DNA from: Chania multitudinisentens RB-25
GTDB lineage: Bacteria; Pseudomonadota; Gammaproteobacteria; Enterobacterales; Enterobacteriaceae
Assembly (NCBI RefSeq): GCF_000520015.2
Contig: NZ_CP007044.2
Location: 3,472,001 to 3,536,000 of the forward strand
Direction: 5' to 3'
Length of the DNA: 64,000 nt
Positions 52,894 to 61,575 of the stretch are shown piece by piece; the stretch's first letter is position 1, and each line of letters begins with the position of its first letter. Made by a program: the position numbers and the translations under genes. The notes beneath the pieces were generated by a model. The model made no database searches, was not told the DNA's origin, and saw only the letters and a list, made by a program, of their open reading frames with translations.

Positions 52894-55566
52894 ATGTCGT
52901 CCAATCTTCGTGAAACAAGTAGGGATAAGCTGGTGGTACTGGATAGGGAATATCATTATTACAGCTTGCCACTGGCGGCCAAACGATTAGGGGATATTGA
53001 TCGGTTGCCGAAATCAATGAAGGTGTTGTTGGAAAACCTGCTGCGCCATGTGGATGATGATACGGTACGCGATGAGGATCTGCAGGCGATCGCAGACTGG
53101 CTGCGAACCGGCCATGCCGATCGTGAGATAGCCTACCGTCCAGCGCGTGTTTTAATGCAGGATTTTACCGGTGTTCCGGCGGTGGTGGATTTGGCAGCGA
53201 TGCGTGAAGCGGTGCAGCGCCTCGGCGGCAATGTTGAGCAAGTCAATCCGTTGTCACCGGTGGATCTGGTCATCGACCATTCGGTCACCGTCGATGAGTT
53301 TGGCGATGATGACGCTTTTGCAGAAAACGTCCGTATCGAAATGGAGCGTAACCACGAGCGCTACACCTTCCTGCGCTGGGGGCAGAAAGCCTTTAACCGT
53401 TTTCGCGTAGTACCGCCTGGCACCGGTATCTGTCATCAGGTCAACCTGGAATATCTGGGGCAAACCATTTGGCAGAGCGAAGAGGATGGCACGCGTATGG
53501 CGTACCCGGATACTCTGGTCGGCACCGACTCCCATACCACCATGATTAATGGCTTGGGCATTCTTGGCTGGGGTGTAGGGGGGATCGAAGCGGAAGCGGC
53601 CATGTTGGGCCAGCCAGTTTCGATGCTGATCCCCGACGTAGTCGGCTTTAAACTCATCGGTAAGCTGAGAGAAGGGATCACCGCCACCGATCTGGTATTA
53701 ACCGTAACCCAAATGCTGCGTAAACACGGAGTAGTGGGTAAATTTGTTGAATTTTATGGTGATGGGCTGGCGGATTTACCGTTGGCCGATCGGGCGACTA
53801 TCGCCAATATGTCGCCGGAATTCGGTGCCACCTGCGGTTTCTTCCCGGTAGATGACGTCACACTGGGTTATTTGACCCTAAGCGGCCGCAGTGCTGAGCA
53901 GATCGCACTGGTGGAGGCCTATGCCAAAGCGCAGGGGATGTGGCGTAATTCTGGCGATGAACCGGTTTTCACCAGCACTCTGGTGTTGGATATGTCAACG
54001 GTCGAAACCAGCCTCGCCGGGCCGAAACGGCCACAGGATCGTGTGGCATTGACGCAGGTGCCACAGGCATTCACGGCTGCCACTGAACTGGAACTGGGCA
54101 GCCAGAAAGATAAATTGGCAACCAAGAGTTTCACGCTGAATGGTCAGCATCATGAGCTGCATACCGGGGCGGTGGTGATTGCGGCAATTACTTCCTGCAC
54201 CAACACTTCCAACCCAAGCGTGATGATGGCTGCAGGTCTGCTGGCGAAGAACGCGGTAGAGAAAGGTTTGAAGACCAAACCTTGGGTAAAAACCTCGCTG
54301 GCTCCCGGCTCCAAGGTGGTGACCGAATATTTCAACCGCGCCAAACTGACGCCGTATCTGGAAGCGCTGGGTTTTAATCTGGTGGGTTACGGTTGTACCA
54401 CCTGCATCGGTAACTCCGGGCCATTACCGGAACCCATTGAATCGGCGATCAAGGCTGGTGATCTGACCGTCGGAGCCGTGCTGTCTGGTAACCGTAATTT
54501 TGAAGGGCGCATCCATGCTTTGGTAAAAACCAACTGGCTCGCCTCACCGCCGCTGGTTGTGGCTTATGCCTTGGCTGGCAACATGAAGGTGGATCTGACC
54601 CAAGAACCATTGGGAGAAGGGCACGACGGTAAGCCGGTCTATCTGAAAGATATTTGGCCAACCAGTGAAGAAATTGCTCAGGCGGTGGAGGAAGTTCGTA
54701 CCGAAATGTTCCACAAAGAATATGCTGAAGTGTTCGATGGTGATGCGAGTTGGCAGTCGATCCAGGTTAGCGGCTCAGCGACCTATCAATGGCAAACGGA
54801 TTCAACCTATATTCGCCACCCACCCTTTTTCAGCAGCATGAAAGCACAGCCGGAACCGGTGGAAGATATCAACGGGGCGCGTATTCTGGCGTTGCTTGCC
54901 GATTCAGTCACCACCGACCATATCTCGCCAGCGGGTAATATCAAGCGCGAAAGCCCGGCTGGGCGTTATCTGGGGGAACGCGGTGTCGAGGTGCGAGATT
55001 TCAACTCTTATGGTTCGCGCCGTGGCAACCATGAAGTGATGATGCGCGGTACTTTTGCCAACATCCGTATCCGTAACGAAATGGTGCCGGGGGTGGAAGG
55101 GGGCTATACCCGCCATCTTCCGTCGCAAAATCAGATGTCGATCTATGATGCTGCCATGCAATATCAGCAAGAACAGGTGCCGTTGGCAGTAATTGCCGGT
55201 AAAGAATACGGTTCTGGCTCCAGCCGCGACTGGGCCGCGAAAGGCCCGCGCTTGTTAGGCGTGCGTGTCGTGATCGCCGAATCCTTTGAGCGTATTCACC
55301 GCTCTAATCTGATTGGCATGGGCATCTTACCGCTGGAATTCCTGCCGGGTGTGACGCGTAAAACACTGGGGTTAACAGGGGAAGAACAGATCAGTATCAG
55401 TGATTTGCAAAGCCTTCAACCGGGCCAGCGTGTACAGGTACACATCATGTATGCGGATGGTCGGCAGGAAGTGGTGCCTACCCGTTGCCGTATTGATACA
55501 GGCAATGAGCTGACCTACTACCAGAACGATGGCATTTTGCACTACGTCATTCGTAAAATGCTATAG
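52894..55566 (+). CDS. acnA: Aconitate hydratase A
   Basis: 890 residues (E. coli 891). Iron-sulfur cysteines appear in AITSCTNTSNPSVM and YGCTTCIGNSGPLPE; the DSHTTMINGLGILGWGVGG block and the swivel-domain GSSRDWAAKGPRLLGVRVVI are intact. It interconverts citrate and isocitrate; in E. coli AcnA is the stress and stationary-phase form and its apo form binds mRNA. AAATGGAGGAG precedes the ATG. ymiA and yciX, found upstream in E. coli, are absent. Confidence 0.98.
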   Translation: MSSNLRETSRDKLVVLDREYHYYSLPLAAKRLGDIDRLPKSMKVLLENLLRHVDDDTVRDEDLQAIADWLRTGHADREIAYRPARVLMQDFTGVPAVVDLAAMREAVQRLGGNVEQVNPLSPVDLVIDHSVTVDEFGDDDAFAENVRIEMERNHERYTFLRWGQKAFNRFRVVPPGTGICHQVNLEYLGQTIWQSEEDGTRMAYPDTLVGTDSHTTMINGLGILGWGVGGIEAEAAMLGQPVSMLIPDVVGFKLIGKLREGITATDLVLTVTQMLRKHGVVGKFVEFYGDGLADLPLADRATIANMSPEFGATCGFFPVDDVTLGYLTLSGRSAEQIALVEAYAKAQGMWRNSGDEPVFTSTLVLDMSTVETSLAGPKRPQDRVALTQVPQAFTAATELELGSQKDKLATKSFTLNGQHHELHTGAVVIAAITSCTNTSNPSVMMAAGLLAKNAVEKGLKTKPWVKTSLAPGSKVVTEYFNRAKLTPYLEALGFNLVGYGCTTCIGNSGPLPEPIESAIKAGDLTVGAVLSGNRNFEGRIHALVKTNWLASPPLVVAYALAGNMKVDLTQEPLGEGHDGKPVYLKDIWPTSEEIAQAVEEVRTEMFHKEYAEVFDGDASWQSIQVSGSATYQWQTDSTYIRHPPFFSSMKAQPEPVEDINGARILALLADSVTTDHISPAGNIKRESPAGRYLGERGVEVRDFNSYGSRRGNHEVMMRGTFANIRIRNEMVPGVEGGYTRHLPSQNQMSIYDAAMQYQQEQVPLAVIAGKEYGSGSSRDWAAKGPRLLGVRVVIAESFERIHRSNLIGMGILPLEFLPGVTRKTLGLTGEEQISISDLQSLQPGQRVQVHIMYADGRQEVVPTRCRIDTGNELTYYQNDGILHYVIRKML

Positions 55567-55574
55567 ACGCACAC

Positions 55575-55609
55575 CATCAGGGCACCGTGAGAGTGCCCTG
55601 ATGTTTTTT
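55575..55609 (+). terminator. Rho-independent terminator of acnA
   Basis: CATCAGGGCAC with GTGCCCTGATG (55575-55603) and six T residues, nine bases after the stop. Confidence 0.88.
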
Positions 55610-55620
55610 ATAGCCAGCAG

Positions 55621-56214
55621 TTATTTTTGATCCAGCAAATGCCCCAGTTTGCTGGCCTTAGTGGCGAGATAATGTTCATTTTTCGGGTTGCGGCCCACGA
55701 TCAACGGTACACGTTCGGTAATGTTGATGCCCGCATTGGCCAGGATCTCGACTTTTTTCGGGTTGTTGGTCAGCAAACGCACGGCATCTACGTTTAACAG
55801 TTTGAACATGTCGGCGCACAGGGTGAAATCGCGCTCATCCGCAGCAAAACCGAGTTGATGGTTGGCTTCTACCGTATCAGCTCCTTTATCTTGCAAGGCG
55901 TAGGCGCGAATCTTGTTGAGCAGGCCGATGTTGCGGCCTTCTTGGCGGTGATACAGCAGAATGCCACGGCCTTCTTCCGCGATGCGTTCCAGCGCAGCTT
56001 CCAACTGGAAACCACAGTCGCAGCGCAGGCTGAATAACGCATCGCCGGTTAGACATTCAGAGTGTACACGTGAGAGTACCGGTATTTCGCCGGAAATATC
56101 CCCGAACACCAGTGCCAGATGATCGTGCCCGGTTGCCAGTTCTTCGAATCCTACCATCAGGAAATCACCCCATGGTGTTGGCAGTTTGGCTTCTGCCACC
56201 CGTTTAAGCTGCAT
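55621..56214 (-). CDS. ribA: GTP cyclohydrolase II
   Basis: 197 residues from the ATG at 56214 with GGAGAG upstream (E. coli 196). The zinc cysteines are in HSECLTGDALFSLRCDCGFQ, and the GTP-binding region has LYHRQEGRNIGL and RLLTNNPKKVEIL. It opens the imidazole ring of GTP in the first step of riboflavin synthesis. Convergent with acnA. Confidence 0.97.
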   Translation of the reverse strand: MQLKRVAEAKLPTPWGDFLMVGFEELATGHDHLALVFGDISGEIPVLSRVHSECLTGDALFSLRCDCGFQLEAALERIAEEGRGILLYHRQEGRNIGLLNKIRAYALQDKGADTVEANHQLGFAADERDFTLCADMFKLLNVDAVRLLTNNPKKVEILANAGINITERVPLIVGRNPKNEHYLATKASKLGHLLDQK

Positions 56215-56720
56215 GTTACTCTCCACTGACTCTACATTCCTCATCCAAGCGAGGGGGGTATCATTAAAACAACAGGTTAACTCCGTCATAGAGCTTCAGT
56301 AAACGCGAGATAGTGCCAGTTGCTGGGCATTCCTTTCTGCGGTAAGTGTACAGCATCTTTATGGTGTGTTTGCATGTCTGTATAACCGAAGGTTTGTTGC
56401 CAGGTAGTGATATTACCCGCATTCACCCTAAAATGCGTTGCGAATCTGTGCCTGAGTACGGTGCTGGTTTGATTTTTTCAGTATAGTTTATTGATTGTTT
56501 ACTGATGAATAATCCGCTGATGAGCAGATACCCAGGTTTCTTTTTGTCAAAGGGAAAATGGAGTGCAGGGAAAGTAAACGATGATCTGATTGGGCAAGCT
56601 TGATGATTTTACTGAATCTATGATTCGAGTTTAAAAGCCCTGAAAAAAATATTACTCAGGGCTCAGAGAATAAGAGAGTTCCATTTCTCTGGCATTGGCA
56701 CAATATCGTTAAGCAAAGAG
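56215..56720. other. Gap between ribA and the pilin-like gene
   Basis: 506 bp with no credible ORF. It includes the ribA leader (minus strand). At 56635-56664 a hairpin AGCCCTGA/TCAGGGCT, with TTT after it on the minus strand, may terminate the pilin-like gene. Confidence 0.4.
56635..56664 (-). terminator. Possible terminator of the pilin-like gene
   Basis: AGCCCTGA pairs with TCAGGGCT around a 12-nt AT loop; the minus-strand 3' side continues TTTTAAA. It is 57 bp beyond the gene stop. Confidence 0.5.
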
Positions 56721-57023
56721 TTATTGATATACTACATTCATAATCCCAAGGGTGCGCTCAGTATTAAGCCATTTGACATTTGTAACTTGCCCACTAGGGA
56801 AATTGATTTTTGATGAATTGATCGAAGCTACTGTATTTGTTTTTTTTCCATTATCGTAACATTGTATATTAACGTCTCGTTGTGAGTTATTAATGATACA
56901 ACCGCCATCAACGATAGCCCCTGTGAAACGGATGACGCCACCTGAGGCGCTATTAGCGAATGGAGCTGCGAGTAGGAGGACGCTGAGTGAGGCGGAAACA
57001 CAGGCGAGTTTGTAAACGTTCAT
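56721..57023 (-). CDS. Orphan mini fimbrial-subunit-like secreted protein
   Basis: 100 residues from the ATG at 57023 (GAGG seven bases upstream). A signal peptide (MNVYKLACVSASLSVLLLAA, cleavage near NSA-SGG) precedes a start typical of type 1 pilins, GVIRFTGAIVDGGCIINN. Two cysteines lie only 13 residues apart (CII...QCY) instead of about 40, and the ending MNVVYQ resembles a pilin C-terminal strand. Pilins are usually about 170-180 residues, so this is about half size. No chaperone or usher gene is nearby. It may be a degenerate or specialised pilin. Confidence 0.65.
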   Translation of the reverse strand: MNVYKLACVSASLSVLLLAAPFANSASGGVIRFTGAIVDGGCIINNSQRDVNIQCYDNGKKTNTVASINSSKINFPSGQVTNVKWLNTERTLGIMNVVYQ

Positions 57024-57853
57024 GGTAAACCTCATAGAGTCAGAAAGGCACATCCATGTAACGTAATCGATACCAACAATTAACAATCTAGATGGCTTTT
57101 TTAATAATGACAATAGAGGGGCGTAAAAATTTAAAATCAGCAAGGGAGGTAACAGCTAGAGAACGGGTTGGTTGCGTGAAAAAATTAAAAATTACAATAA
57201 GATATATATCTTTTCAATGTGATTGCCTATGCTGTTTCTCTGCCTGAATCAGCAAGAAAGATGCTAATATCCAAGAAACTAGCCTAGCTGATTTCATGAT
57301 TTTTGTTACTAACTTCAAATTCTAACTCGGTACTGTCAATATTTGTTGACGGGGGATTAACTATGTTTAATACCATTAAGAACAAACTTTGTAATTTAAC
57401 TGCTCGGCTATAGTCATTTTTGTGGTGGTTTGCTTGGCGCTGCATTTTTTCAATATCTCGCAAAACAGATGTTATCGATTCTAATACGATAGTATTTCCG
57501 TCGTGATTACTTTATTTTATTAAATAAACTTTATGTTATTGGTGCAATATATAAATGAAGTGAATATCAAATAGCATCTGAATGGACGTTTATATAAAGC
57601 CAATGTATGAGTAAAGGTTTATCCAACCAGTTCTTTTACTTGCCAGGTTGACCTGAGTCAGTATGCCAACAGCGATGATGAGTTTTCATTTATTTGCGAT
57701 GGCTTTCGTTAAATGAAGTGATACCAATTTGCCCCGGTATTTTCCCCAATGGCTGCTTGTGGCGGTAGGTTTACTCTCTGTTTAATTTTGCGTGTGTTGT
57801 TGGGATTGCAAGGTTGTTACACTATTGACTAAGCCCAGTTAAAGGATAGTCGA
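57024..57853. other. AT-rich accessory intergenic stretch before pgpB
   Basis: 830 bp, much AT-richer than the flanking genes. It contains the pilin-like leader (57024-57150), the fragment at 57363-57484, and the pgpB promoter region near 57800-57850. Nothing else can be assigned. The composition suggests acquired or decaying DNA. Confidence 0.45.
57363..57484 (+). pseudogene. Possible N-terminal remnant of a membrane protein
   Basis: An ATG at 57363 has a strong GGGGG ribosome site eight bases upstream and reads MFNTIKNKLCNLTARL, then a stop. In the +1-related frame the sequence goes on as IVIFVVVCLALHFFNIS, a membrane helix, ending at 57484. A charged start followed by one helix is the layout of chemotaxis receptors and sensor kinases, but no specific family can be named. 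The open frames are short, so this could be chance. Confidence 0.22.
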
Positions 57854-58618
57854 ATGTTAGAGATAGCCAAACGCACTATGGTTGGTGCTGTTGTGTTGTT
57901 GCTGATGCCCTTAGCAGTCTGGTTTTCTGGCTGGCAGTGGCAGCCAGGGGGTAATACCGCGTTGTTAAAAGGATTGTATTGGGTGACTGAAACCGTCACT
58001 GCCCCTTGGGGAGTTTTTACCAGTCTGATTTTTTCCGTGTGGTTTTTATGGTGCTTACGTTTTCGCCTGAAACCGGCAATTGGCGTGTTTGTCCTGTTGC
58101 TGGTGTCGATAGTTATTGGGCAAAGCATCAAATCAGTGATCAAAGATCGCGTACAAGAGCCCCGGCCATTTGTCGTGTGGCTGGAATCTACTCATCAGAT
58201 TGATGAAAAATATTTCTATTCATTAAACAGGAAAGAACGTAGTGCGTTGGTGAAAGAACAATTGCAAGAGCAGGCGTTGGTGCCGGAATGGTTGAGTAAA
58301 CACTGGCAATTTGAAACGGGTTTCTCTTTTCCTTCTGGGCATAGTTTGTTTGCTGCAACCTGGGCACTGTTGGCCGTGGGATTACTGTGGCCACGCCGCC
58401 ATTACAAAACGGTGGCAGTGCTGATGGTTTGGGCGACGGGTGTTATGGCGAGCCGCCTGATGTTGGGTATGCATTGGCCGCAGGATTTGGCGATGGCAAC
58501 GGTTATCAGTTGGTTATTGGTCACTCTGGTCTGTTGGTTAGCACAGCGCTGGTTTGGCCCGCTGACTATCCCGCGGCAAGAACAGCAAGAGATCGTTGAA
58601 CGCGAACAATCGAAATAA
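57854..58618 (+). CDS. pgpB: Phosphatidylglycerophosphatase B
   Basis: 254 residues, E. coli length. A PAP2-type membrane phosphatase with motifs KDRVQEPRPF, FSFPSGHSLFAATW and SRLMLGMHWPQDLAMA, and six membrane helices. It dephosphorylates phosphatidylglycerophosphate, undecaprenyl pyrophosphate and related lipids. The ATG follows AAAGGATAG. Confidence 0.96.
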   Translation: MLEIAKRTMVGAVVLLLMPLAVWFSGWQWQPGGNTALLKGLYWVTETVTAPWGVFTSLIFSVWFLWCLRFRLKPAIGVFVLLLVSIVIGQSIKSVIKDRVQEPRPFVVWLESTHQIDEKYFYSLNRKERSALVKEQLQEQALVPEWLSKHWQFETGFSFPSGHSLFAATWALLAVGLLWPRRHYKTVAVLMVWATGVMASRLMLGMHWPQDLAMATVISWLLVTLVCWLAQRWFGPLTIPRQEQQEIVEREQSK

Positions 58619-59029
58619 TCATCAGGCTCTATTCATATCGCCTGTACTGAATATCAGGATGTTTGGTTTCCTTTGGTATCTGCAAATTAGTGATACTGTC
58701 ACTTTTTATGGTAATCACCGCCTGCAACGTGTGAATATGAAAACTCACGCGTTGCAGCCTTCATCACTGCTCCCAAAATATGATAACTCCAACATTTTGA
58801 GAAGTTTTCTCATTAATCCGTTCAAGGGGTGATTTTCTGCTGCCTGTGCCGGGAGATATGTGGTTTTATCGCATCGCAGGGTTTCCCTGCTACGATGGGA
58901 AATGCTAACTTAGATGCCAGGAACGTCATTTCATGGCATAAACCCTGTGTCTTTCACGTTGCAACTTAGCGTGATGTGAAATTCACCGGGCAGAGTTCAT
59001 CCGATTCACTCGGCATTGCGGGAAAGAAT
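58619..59029 (+). other. Gap between pgpB and lapA
   Basis: 411 bp, no convincing ORF. It holds the lapAB promoter region; E. coli lapAB has a heat-shock promoter, but I see no clear sigma-32 match. The distinctive element is the inverted repeat at 58722-58757. Confidence 0.4.
58722..58757. repeat. Long inverted repeat between pgpB and lapA
   Basis: CTGCAACGTGTGA (58722-58734) faces TCACGCGTTGCAG (58745-58757): a 13-bp stem with one G-T pair and a 10-nt loop. No T run follows, so it is not a typical terminator. Confidence 0.6.
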
Positions 59030-59332
59030 GTGAAATATTTGCTGATTTTTTTGTTAGTTCTGGTGATATTCGTGACTTCAATCACACTTGGTGCGCATAA
59101 CGATCAGGTAGTGACGTTCAATTATTTAATTGCTCAGGGCGAATATCGCGTATCGACTTTGTTAGCCACGTTGTTTGGCGCGGGTTTTGTACTTGGTTGG
59201 ATCATTTGTGGATTGTTTTACCTACGTACGCGCATCGTGCTGGGGCGCGCCGAACGTAAAATCAAAAGGTTGGAGCAGCAGATTGAGACGCCGGTTGAGC
59301 AGGGGTCTCCGTCTCTTGTCAGCAAGGATTAA
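59030..59332 (+). CDS. lapA: LPS assembly protein LapA
   Basis: 100 residues (E. coli 102) from a GTG at 59030 preceded by GGGAAAG; the family N-terminus KYLLIFLLVLVIFV begins there, not at the further-upstream GTG. Two membrane helices (about 2-22 and 45-65) are followed by a cytoplasmic coiled segment (RAERKIKRLEQQIE). It works with LapB in regulating LpxC turnover. lapB starts six bases after the stop. Confidence 0.94.
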   Translation: MKYLLIFLLVLVIFVTSITLGAHNDQVVTFNYLIAQGEYRVSTLLATLFGAGFVLGWIICGLFYLRTRIVLGRAERKIKRLEQQIETPVEQGSPSLVSKD

Positions 59333-59338
59333 TTCTTT

Positions 59339-60508
59339 ATGTTAGAGCTGCTGTTTCTGTTGTTACCTGTAGCTGCCGCGTACGGTTGGTACATGGGGCG
59401 CAGAAGCGTTCAGCAGGATAAACAGCAGGAAGCGAATCGCCTGTCGCGGGAATATGTGGCAGGGGTTAACTTTCTGCTTTCCAACCAGCAGGACAAAGCA
59501 GTTGATCTGTTTCTGGACATGCTGAAAGAAGACAGCAACACCGTAGAAGCTCACCTGACATTGGGGAATCTGTTTCGCTCACGTGGCGAAGTTGATCGTG
59601 CTATCCGTATTCATCAGGCGCTGATGGAAAGCGCTTCCCTGACCTTCGAACAACGTCTTTTGGCAATACAGCAGCTTGGGCGCGACTATATGGCGGCTGG
59701 GCTCTATGACCGTGCCGAAGATATGTTTAGCCAACTGATCAACGAAGATGATTTTCGTATTTCTGCCTTGCAACAGCTATTGGTGATTTATCAGGCAACC
59801 AGTGATTGGCAGAAGGCCATTGATGTGGCAGAAAAACTGGTCAAGTTGGGGAAAGAAACCCAGCGTATTGAGATCGCTCATTTCTATTGCGAACTGGCGT
59901 TGCAGGCGATAGGGGGGGATGATCTGGATAAAGCGATGGGCTTATTGAAGCGGGCAGCCTCCGCAGATAAGCAATGTGCCAGGGTATCGATCATGGTCGG
60001 GCGCATTTTTATGGCACAGCAAGACTATGTTAAGGCGATAGATGCGCTGCAACGCGTGCTGGATCAGGATAAAGAACTGATAAGCGAAGCCCTGCCGATG
60101 CTGCATGAATGTTACCCGCATTTGCCGCAGCAGCAGAATGAGTGGCTTGAGTTTCTCAAGCGCTGCGTTGAGGAGAATACCGGTTCAACAGCGGAACTGA
60201 TGCTGGCGGAAGTGATTGAACAGCGAGAAGGGCGTGATGTCGTTCAAGTGTATATTAATCGCCAATTGCAGCGCCATCCCACCATGCGGGTGTTTTATCG
60301 TTTGATGGATTATCACTTGGCTGATGCAGAAGATGGGCGAGCTAAAGAGAGCCTGTTATTGTTGCGCGATATGGTGGGTGAACAGATCCGTACCAAGCCC
60401 CGTTATCGTTGCCATAAATGCGGTTTTACCGCGCATTCACTTTATTGGCATTGCCCTTCGTGCCGTGCCTGGGCTTCGGTAAAACCGATCCGGGGGTTGG
60501 ACGGATAA
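59339..60508 (+). CDS. lapB: LPS assembly protein LapB (YciM)
   Basis: 389 residues, E. coli length. An N-terminal membrane anchor (MLELLFLLLPVAAAYGWYMG) is followed by about nine TPR repeats (e.g. AHLTLGNLFRSRGEVDRAIR) and a C-terminal rubredoxin-type metal site (CHKCGFTAHSLYWHCPSC). It promotes FtsH degradation of LpxC and so limits LPS synthesis. Co-transcribed with lapA. Confidence 0.96.
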   Translation: MLELLFLLLPVAAAYGWYMGRRSVQQDKQQEANRLSREYVAGVNFLLSNQQDKAVDLFLDMLKEDSNTVEAHLTLGNLFRSRGEVDRAIRIHQALMESASLTFEQRLLAIQQLGRDYMAAGLYDRAEDMFSQLINEDDFRISALQQLLVIYQATSDWQKAIDVAEKLVKLGKETQRIEIAHFYCELALQAIGGDDLDKAMGLLKRAASADKQCARVSIMVGRIFMAQQDYVKAIDALQRVLDQDKELISEALPMLHECYPHLPQQQNEWLEFLKRCVEENTGSTAELMLAEVIEQREGRDVVQVYINRQLQRHPTMRVFYRLMDYHLADAEDGRAKESLLLLRDMVGEQIRTKPRYRCHKCGFTAHSLYWHCPSCRAWASVKPIRGLDG

Positions 60509-60550
60509 TAAAAACGGGGTAGTTGGAGCCCCCCGTTTCTCTGAAAATGA

Positions 60551-60838
60551 TCACTTCTTCTTGCCACTTTTCACTCCGCCCTTCAACAGCAAGCGTAATT
60601 TCTTCAATTCTTTCTGGCTGAGAGGCTGTTCATTTTCTTCTTCGGTATGCTGACTATCAATCTCGTCATGATGCAGGGCTACCTGCTTTTTGCTAGGTTT
60701 ATCTGGCACTTGAAAGCTGCTTTCCAATCGTTTGCAAACCTCGGCGCTTAAGGAATGGTCATTCTCAAGGGCGGCTGCTTTGATTTTTTCTTTAAGCTCC
60801 AAAGGAATTTTGATTGTCAGTGTCGATATCTCGCTCAT
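60551..60838 (-). CDS. Arc/TraY-type ribbon-helix-helix protein
   Basis: 95 residues from the ATG at 60838, with AAGGCAG upstream. The N-terminal segment (about 5-45: LTIKIPLELKEKIKAAALEN, then DHSLSAEVCKRLESSF) has the strand-helix-helix pattern of Arc-type RHH DNA-binding proteins. An acidic middle (HDEIDSQHTEEENEQ) is followed by a basic tail (ELKKLRLLLKGGVKSGKKK). No toxin gene is adjacent. Not found here in E. coli. Targets unknown. Confidence 0.75.
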   Translation of the reverse strand: MSEISTLTIKIPLELKEKIKAAALENDHSLSAEVCKRLESSFQVPDKPSKKQVALHHDEIDSQHTEEENEQPLSQKELKKLRLLLKGGVKSGKKK

Positions 60839-60995
60839 TTTGCTGCCTTTTATGCGGGAAGATACTTTCAAACTAAGCCAGTGGCGGTGAGGTGTCCAGT
60901 CTGTAATAAAAATTTAATGTATTTGTAACATTGGGGCGCTAGCGGGAGGGGAATAAACAACCAGGGCCCGAAGATTCGAGCCCTGTGATACCTGC

Positions 60996-61256
60996 TTATT
61001 TATAGATAATCGCAGTACCGTGCATCAGATTATTACCATTGGTTGCAATGATGCGATAGCTACTGGCACCTTGAGCTTCTGCTTTGGCGGCCAGTTTAGC
61101 TTCCAAGCCGCTCAGTGTGCTGGCATGGCTGGTAGAAACGACACCGATTTCGGTCAGACTCTGTGCTTGCTGTAGGTCGACTGGTTCAGCCGCCAAGGTA
61201 GCAAAAGAGGTGAGAGTGATAGCACTTGCAATTACAAAATATTTGATGTTTTTCAT
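60996..61256 (-). CDS. DUF1471 (YdgH/BhsA/McbA) periplasmic stress protein
   Basis: 86 residues from the ATG at 61256 with GGAG six bases upstream. The signal peptide MKNIKYFVIASAITLTSFAT ends near LAA-EPVD. The DUF1471 domain follows (IGVVSTSHASTLSGLEAKLA, ASSYRIIATNGNNLMHGTAI, YK end). E. coli relatives BhsA and McbA affect stress tolerance and biofilm. It is transcribed away from pyrF. Confidence 0.85.
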   Translation of the reverse strand: MKNIKYFVIASAITLTSFATLAAEPVDLQQAQSLTEIGVVSTSHASTLSGLEAKLAAKAEAQGASSYRIIATNGNNLMHGTAIIYK

Positions 61257-61575
61257 AGGTGGCTCCAATTTATTTTTTAAGTAGGAAAGCAGGTTGCTTT
61301 CGATATATTGAATAATAGACTAACTGCTCAGTTTTGAAATTTGATAATGTTGTCTTAATCAATCAAATTATTTGATTGATTTTTTACGCATCTTTACGCT
61401 GTTTGACTTATTTTCGGCTAAAGCAAAAAGCGCTTATTGACGTTGTATGACTCAGCTTGGGTTAACCTTACTTAGCGCTGTGGCTGGGCTTTCAAATCTC
61501 TGGCATGTAAAATGCGGCGGTCAGTTTTGGCTGGGTGGTTAACATTGCATATCCATTTTACAGAAGGCAGAAGAA
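61257..61575. other. Divergent region between DUF1471 gene and pyrF
   Basis: 319 bp, AT-rich at 61260-61400, holding both promoters. An exact TTGATT/AATCAA theme occurs around 61358-61382 (AATCAATCAAATTATTTGATTGATT), which is a perfect palindrome around its centre and might be an operator. The pyrF ribosome site is AGAAGGCAGAAG. Confidence 0.4.
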
